Shown here one piece after another: positions 6,738 to 10,662 of a DNA stretch of 10,662 bases. The translations under genes were made by a program, and so were the position numbers. Position 1 is the first letter of the stretch. Every line of letters begins with the position of its first letter. The DNA comes from Amoeboradix gromovi (Eukaryota; Sanchytriomycota; Sanchytriomycetes; Sanchytriales; Sanchytriaceae): positions 1 to 10,662 of the forward strand of contig JADGIF010000335.1 of NCBI GenBank assembly GCA_018985225.1, written 5' to 3'. The notes under the pieces were generated by a model. The model ran no database searches and had not been told where the DNA came from. It saw nothing but the letters and a program-made list of their open reading frames with translations.

Positions 6738-9507
6738 CTATTTACTCAAACTACTGCTAATTATCTCTTTAATACCTACCTCCTTTATCATTTTTAAGGC
6801 CAAGTCGCGCTCATGTTTTAACCCCACTTCGCTACCACCCATAAATCTCAACTCCTGGATTTGATTCCCATTTAACTTGTCCATGATCATCATGTTTATT
6901 TCTGTCTCTCTCGTATAGTAACCCTCTATTATCTCACTTATCAATATCATCAAATTTGGTACATCTTTACCTCGTACTTTGTACATGCTAAATTAGTAGC
7001 AACTACTCATTTAATTGTCGCTGTGTCAATATGTATTCCTGAACCAGATAAAGTATCATAAACACTACATCCTCAACCATGTGAAACACCCCATAAGTGC
7101 CCCCTACAGTGCCGTAATATACTTTATCGTCTTTACGCTCTAAGCAGTTTACTACGTCTCCCATATTGTATCCCTGTATACTCTTTAAATGGACCTCGTT
7201 GTTCATCAGATACACTTGTCCCCTGTCATCGCAAATGATTGTCAAGTCCTGATTCAGCTGATCCATGCACATTGTCCACTTGGGCCTGCTGTCCCTGTAA
7301 AGCGCTATGCATTTGTTTTTACTATCAATTGTGTACACAAATACACTTCTTATCATGTCTCCTATGAGTATGTTGTCCTCGAATACTTGTAAATCAATCA
7401 CCCTAGTGAATCTGCCCACGTGTTCAATTAAAATAAACCCATTCAGACTGTTTTTGTATATACTAAACTGGTTGAATTGCGCTATTATCAAGTATTCCTT
7501 GTATTCTTTTATAGCTACTACTGGTTGAATGCATTTTATAGTGGCAGTGGTGGTAAACACCCGATCAACCTCATTATAGCAAATTATGTTGACATTGCAA
7601 TCTACTCCTACCATAAAACATTGGCTGTTGGTATAGATTGCACTTACATTCCCATCATATTGCTGCTTGAGTACTAAATCATCGTTGTTTACATCAAGTA
7701 GCGACAATTTGTGTCCTGCTGTATGGTTGACTATCATTATTATGTAATCATTCCAATTTACGTAATAATCGCATTTGTCGTGTTCTGTAATGTAATACTT
7801 GTTCAATTCTCCTAGTTCACAGATATGGTATCCTTGTTTAGTGGTTATAAAGTATAGATCACCAAGCATGCATATCTGGATTATGTTTAAATTTAACTTG
7901 ATGAAGTCATTATTAATCATGATATAACTAACATCGCTGGTTATAAATACATTGTTATTGATCAAGTAGACACTAGTAGGTATGTTGCCGATTTGTATAC
8001 TGTTTATCAACGCTCCAGCATGTGTGTACACTCCAAATGATCCGTTTATAAATCCTACATAAATATGGTTGACATCCATTTGTATGCTATTAATGTCGTA
8101 TATGCCCATTGCTGTTATGATTTGGAAGTTCAAGTCTGTTTTATATAGTTGGTCGGTAGTGTATAGTATTGTGTTATTTAATGTGCAGCAATTTAAATAA
8201 GGAACTGCAGACTGATGAATTGGTGTATTTTCTTTGACAACATTATATTGTGCGCCATCCCTGCCAAATAGATAGAACACTTGATTGAATAAGCAACAAT
8301 CTACACTCATACTTATCAAAGACTCTCGCTGTTTTTTTATTTCATAAAGACCTGAAGGGGTGATCTGATACAATGTATTATTAACTGCAAAAAGCTGAAG
8401 AGTTGATTCGTTTACCTGACAAGGGTGCTCAATTTGGTTAATAGTCGAGTCGCAATATTCAAAACAGATGGAACGCTGGTTAAAGGATGTTATCAATAAA
8501 TGCTTCGAAGAATGAACCATCAATGGCAATAAATCAGAATGGATAAAACCATGCTGAATGAAAGGGATTCCTTTATGAATTGACATGGCTTTTGAAGGAT
8601 AAGCATTAGAAATAGTGTTGGTAACAGGAGAATTCAGATGCAATTTAGTAATTGGTGCTAATGACGAAATAGTATAAATTGGATCAAAAGTACTATTGAA
8701 AATGCAAAGATGAGAGTTGTTAAGAGAGCTGCCAATAAAAAAGTACTGATTAAATATAACAATAGTGGAAGCAATAACAAAAGAAGTAATAAATTCAATT
8801 TCAAAATCATTTTCCGTAATATATATGTAATAATAGTTTGCATCCATTGTACAGCATATGAGTTTATACAACACATTAAGTTTGTGCTTTGTCATTGGTA
8901 ACAAAGCAAAGCAAGTCACAATGTGTGGAAATGGTTTAGAGACATCTATGTTGCTATTTGTTAAGCGAAGATTCCCATCATAAATCATCATGGTTTTCGT
9001 ATTTGGAATACCGAACATTTTCATGTGGTCTTGCCTATTGTATTCCATTAAAATGGATTTGTATGGTTTGAGGGATTGATCAACTTTGTAAAACTCGACA
9101 CCATTTCTAGAAAGAATACAGACATCGTTACTGGCACATTGATATCCTGATATCATCTCACTGACTATATTCTTGCTAAATTTGACGATCTTGTTTACCA
9201 TAACCATGACGCGACAACGACTGATGAAAACTAGAGAATCTTTTACAACTACAACATGGTTGTAGGGTTGGTCTAGGACAATCAAGTCTTCCGAGTCAAT
9301 TGCGAGAAAATGCTGTCTAGAGAGTCCGTACAATTGATTATGGAATACAGCAAATTGTTGGATTGATTGATTGATTTGCCTAATTCGGACGAAATTAATA
9401 TCGCGCACTTCCACATGAGAAACGAACGCAATGTATATTAACGAGTTAAATACTATAGCATCATGAACACTCTTACCATATTCCAAAGTTTCTTGTAGTA
9501 AAAACAT
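6738..9507 (-). CDS. DDB1-like beta-propeller protein of the CPSF_A family, two exons (6738-6987 and 7007-9507)
   Basis: Joining the exons gives 916 residues. The family (DDB1, SF3B3, CPSF1) consists of three beta-propellers plus a C-terminal helical domain. They act as the CUL4 ligase adaptor, U2 snRNP subunit or cleavage-factor scaffold. DDB1-type signatures are FIGSSLNNSHL (257-267), ILIGDMIRSV (713-722), a RD..P.W motif (W744), NMGDVVNCL (781-789) and GTVGGT (799-804). The start MFLLQETLEYG also resembles SF3B3, so the subfamily is uncertain. Exon 2 provides the terminal helices: ISEIIEGYY (850-858) aligns with the family's IDGDLIESF, and RDLALKMIKEV (894-904) with the last helix DDLIKVVEEL. 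The start is the first ATG, because the frame upstream offers only a GTG. The protein is about 220 residues shorter than animal DDB1 (about 1140). It lies 46 bp after the secreted-protein gene on the same strand. It could be read as two genes, of 834 and 82 residues, but I think that less likely. Confidence 0.72.
6988..7006 (-). other. 19-nt spliceosomal intron in the DDB1-like gene
   Basis: The minus-strand sequence GTAGTTGCTACTAATTTAG begins GT and ends AG. It contains TACTAAT, close to the canonical branch-point box TACTAAC, five bases before the acceptor AG. It interrupts a codon after two bases: the GA of exon 1 and C of exon 2 make GAC (Asp834), and the frame then continues into the 82-codon frame. 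Unspliced, exon 1 meets TAG within the intron, and the exon-2 frame is closed by TAA 10-12 bases before its first ATG. The position falls between the last propeller strand and the C-terminal helices. GT-AG ends, phase, branch box and homology all agree, but no transcript data were available. Confidence 0.7.
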
Positions 9508-9552
9508 GGAGAAGACGAGAAAGAAAATGTATTTACTGAATAGAGAGTAATA

Positions 9553-9558
9553 TTTATT
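9553..9558 (-). terminator. Poly(A) signal AATAAA overlapping stop of secreted-protein gene
   Basis: AATAAA on the minus strand contains the TAA stop (9556-9554). The next gene starts 46 bp downstream, so the mRNA end must fall at or just before the DDB1-like start. Confidence 0.65.
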
Positions 9559-10099
9559 GGCCAATAGCGGATCCCAAAGACAAAATATCTGTAGGTGAAA
9601 AGTTAGCTGCACTTAAAAGCTCATATCCCTTAGTATAGTTGCGAGTCTCAACTACTTTCTGAACATCGGACAGTTTCAATTTACCGCTATTTAAAGCGGC
9701 CAACAATTTCTTCTGCAGTTCAGAAGGGATCTTCTCCCAGGTGGGTTTATATTGATCAGGAATTGAACTGCTTGAGTAAGTAACTGGAGGAGAAGGAACG
9801 TTAGTACCTGGGCTACCTCTGGTTACCTGTCCTTTTGGTGGCCCGTGTGAAGGGGTTCCAGGTTTGTATTTTACCACAGGATTTCTAACACTTTGACTCT
9901 TTGAAGCATTTAATGCCTTTAACAATTCTAAAATTCGGCTAAAGAAAGGGGCGGCATTTGGTACAGTACTCTTAATTTGAGGCGCTATTGCAGTTAAGGC
10001 CTCTACGACGTTGGTTTTTCCATTGAGGACATCTGCCATCATCGAGTCAAATTGTGGTGCTGGAAATGCAAATATTGAAAACAAAATAACAGTCAACAT
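9554..10099 (-). CDS. Small secreted protein with proline-rich linker, 181 aa
   Basis: I do not recognise a family. The N-terminus MLTVILFSIFAFPAPQF is a short signal peptide, with a hydrophobic core at residues 2-12 and likely cleavage around 13-17. The mature part has three zones. The first is an Ala-rich helical domain (about 18-66). The second is a Pro/Gly/Ser-rich flexible linker (about 72-118, with many P, G, S and K residues and repeated PGT/SPG/SPP units). The third is a compact C-terminal helical region (about 119-181) containing IPSELQKKLLAALNSGKLKL. Potential N-glycosylation sites are N64, N154 and N166. There are no cysteines, so it has no disulfides. It starts at the first ATG, and the stop lies inside AATAAA. 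It could be an extracellular, surface or host-directed protein. That is inference from the signal peptide only. Confidence 0.72.
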   Translation of the reverse strand: MLTVILFSIFAFPAPQFDSMMADVLNGKTNVVEALTAIAPQIKSTVPNAAPFFSRILELLKALNASKSQSVRNPVVKYKPGTPSHGPPKGQVTRGSPGTNVPSPPVTYSSSSIPDQYKPTWEKIPSELQKKLLAALNSGKLKLSDVQKVVETRNYTKGYELLSAANFSPTDILSLGSAIGQ

Positions 10100-10402
10100 T
10101 TAGAAAGACTATTGAAATTTCTATTTATTAAAATTCTAGACAAGTTGATTGGCGCAAATGGGCAAATAGGGCTTGCAGTTTAATTGATTTTCCTTGGCTT
10201 TAATCTCTGAGTTCTAACAATTTGTATCTGCATTGCTTTTCAATTATTTTAATATCAAAAGTTTATGGTGTTCCTTTCAGGTTAAGAGACATTCGACAAA
10301 TAAAAATTATAGTGGAAGAACAATTGAAAACTATCAATAACACATAAGTTATAAAGACTAGAAAAGCGATTCACAGATGTAGGTGTCTGCGGAGTTGACG
10401 AG

Positions 10403-10410
10403 TATAAAAG
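10403..10410 (+). promoter_or_regulatory. TATA-box candidate TATAAAAG
   Basis: This is a perfect consensus TATA element in a non-coding stretch. It lies about 165 bp before the hairpin cluster at 10568 and 240 bp before the ATG at 10643. The spacing to that ATG resembles that of the identical element at 3599 to its gene, which suggests a plus-strand gene starting near the right edge. Confidence 0.35.
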
Positions 10411-10567
10411 GAAAATAAATAACTTTTTGGATCGAAATTTCAAAAATAAATATTCTGTACAGCTATTCTCTTACTCTTTCATCCAATCTTTATTTCAAAT
10501 AAAATATCACTATTACACTTCAAAGAAATAGATAAGAGTAATGATGTTAGTATAACACTGCAAAATG

Positions 10568-10654
10568 ACTCTAGAAAAGAGTACCGTCTAAGAAAATGCA
10601 CCTTTTGCTTAGACACTCAAAGACCTTCACTATTTGAAAGAGATGCAGGGTCTT
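10568..10654 (+). ncRNA. Candidate structured RNA: three consecutive hairpins
   Basis: Three hairpins follow one another. The first is ACTCT/AGAGT (10568-10582). The second has seven-base arms GTCTAAG/CTTAGAC (10586-10592 and 10608-10614), extendable by AAAA/TTTT around loop TGCACC with one bulged G. The third has AAGACC/GGTCTT arms (10620-10625 and 10649-10654) enclosing a TTCA/TGAA hairpin. A TTTT run ends the window. This density of pairing is unusual beside the rest of the flank and could mark a small nuclear-type or polymerase III RNA, or a structured mRNA leader. I could not match it to U1-U6, SRP, RNase P or tRNA. The strand is assumed. Confidence 0.3.
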
Positions 10655-10662
10655 CTAGTTTT

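Larger units (their letters stand above)
10100..10662. other. Right flank, no complete gene seen
   Basis: This 563-bp A/T-rich stretch lies upstream of the secreted-protein gene and must hold its promoter. It contains AATAAA on the minus strand at 10124-10129 (in TAATAAA), an imperfect direct repeat GCAAATGG/GCAAATAGG at 10154-10170, a TATA box at 10403, and a pyrimidine-rich acceptor-like TTCCTTTCAG near 10271-10280. At the right edge ATG at 10643 opens a plus-strand frame (MQGLLV...) running off the window, and a short minus-strand frame enters from the edge and stops at 10617-10619. Neither is long enough to call. Confidence 0.45.

Noticed and set aside
6738-6986. Separate 82-aa gene, with a faint resemblance to ENY2/Sus1
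   Set aside because: The alignment to the DDB1/CPSF_A C-terminal helices is better and needs only a phase-compatible 19-nt intron. The ENY2 resemblance covers only a short Lys/Glu-rich helix.
9508-9612. Extended N-terminus of the DDB1-like frame up to 9612
   Set aside because: That extension begins at GTG, not ATG, and overlaps the secreted-protein gene. The first ATG at 9507 gives the expected family-like N-terminus.
10128-10199. C-terminal exon of a minus-strand gene ending in TAATAAA
   Set aside because: Only 23 codons are open before an upstream stop, with no ATG or convincing acceptor site.
10568-10662. U5 or U2 snRNA
   Set aside because: CCTTTTG resembles part of the U5 loop and the U2 5' region, but the loop size is wrong, the U2 branch-recognition sequence is absent and there is no good Sm site.

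Overview
The window looks like a compact, gene-dense, nearly intronless eukaryotic nuclear locus. The proteins are eukaryotic (MCM6 replicative helicase, LAMTOR3 Ragulator subunit, a DDB1/CPSF_A-type beta-propeller protein). The standard genetic code fits, with TAA and TAG ends. AATAAA signals sit at gene ends and TATAAAAG motifs lie in intergenic DNA. I cannot name the organism. Gaps between neighbouring genes are only 23 to 79 bp, and the one intron I can support is 19 nt, which fits a lineage with extreme intron and intergene compaction.

Layout: 1-601 upstream DNA with no gene seen; 602-3151 (+) MCM6; 3177-3551 (-) LAMTOR3, tail to tail with MCM6; 3552-3831 divergent promoter region; 3832-4611 and 4691-5446 (+) tandem paralogous seven-helix membrane proteins; 5470-6663 (-) a 397-aa orphan, tail to tail with the second seven-helix gene; 6738-9507 (-) a DDB1-like gene of two exons joined by a 19-nt intron; 9554-10099 (-) a small secreted protein; 10100-10662 right flank with a TATA box and a cluster of hairpins at the very end.

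Main result: two minus-strand reading frames of 834 and 82 codons, separated by 16 nt, read as one gene. Removing a 19-nt GT...AG segment with a TACTAAT branch-point-like box joins them in frame. The short frame then supplies the CPSF_A C-terminal helices that the long one lacks, giving a 916-residue protein. This also explains why no poly(A) signal follows the upstream frame.

Second result: in four of the seven genes the TAA stop codon lies wholly or partly inside the AATAAA poly(A) signal. In two convergent pairs the stop codons are only 25 and 23 bp apart, so the mature 3' ends must overlap antisense. MCM6, LAMTOR3 and the DDB1-like protein are core replication, nutrient-signalling and ubiquitin-ligase or RNA-processing components. 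They show no shared pathway here. The seven-helix pair, the orphan and the secreted protein look like lineage-specific genes.
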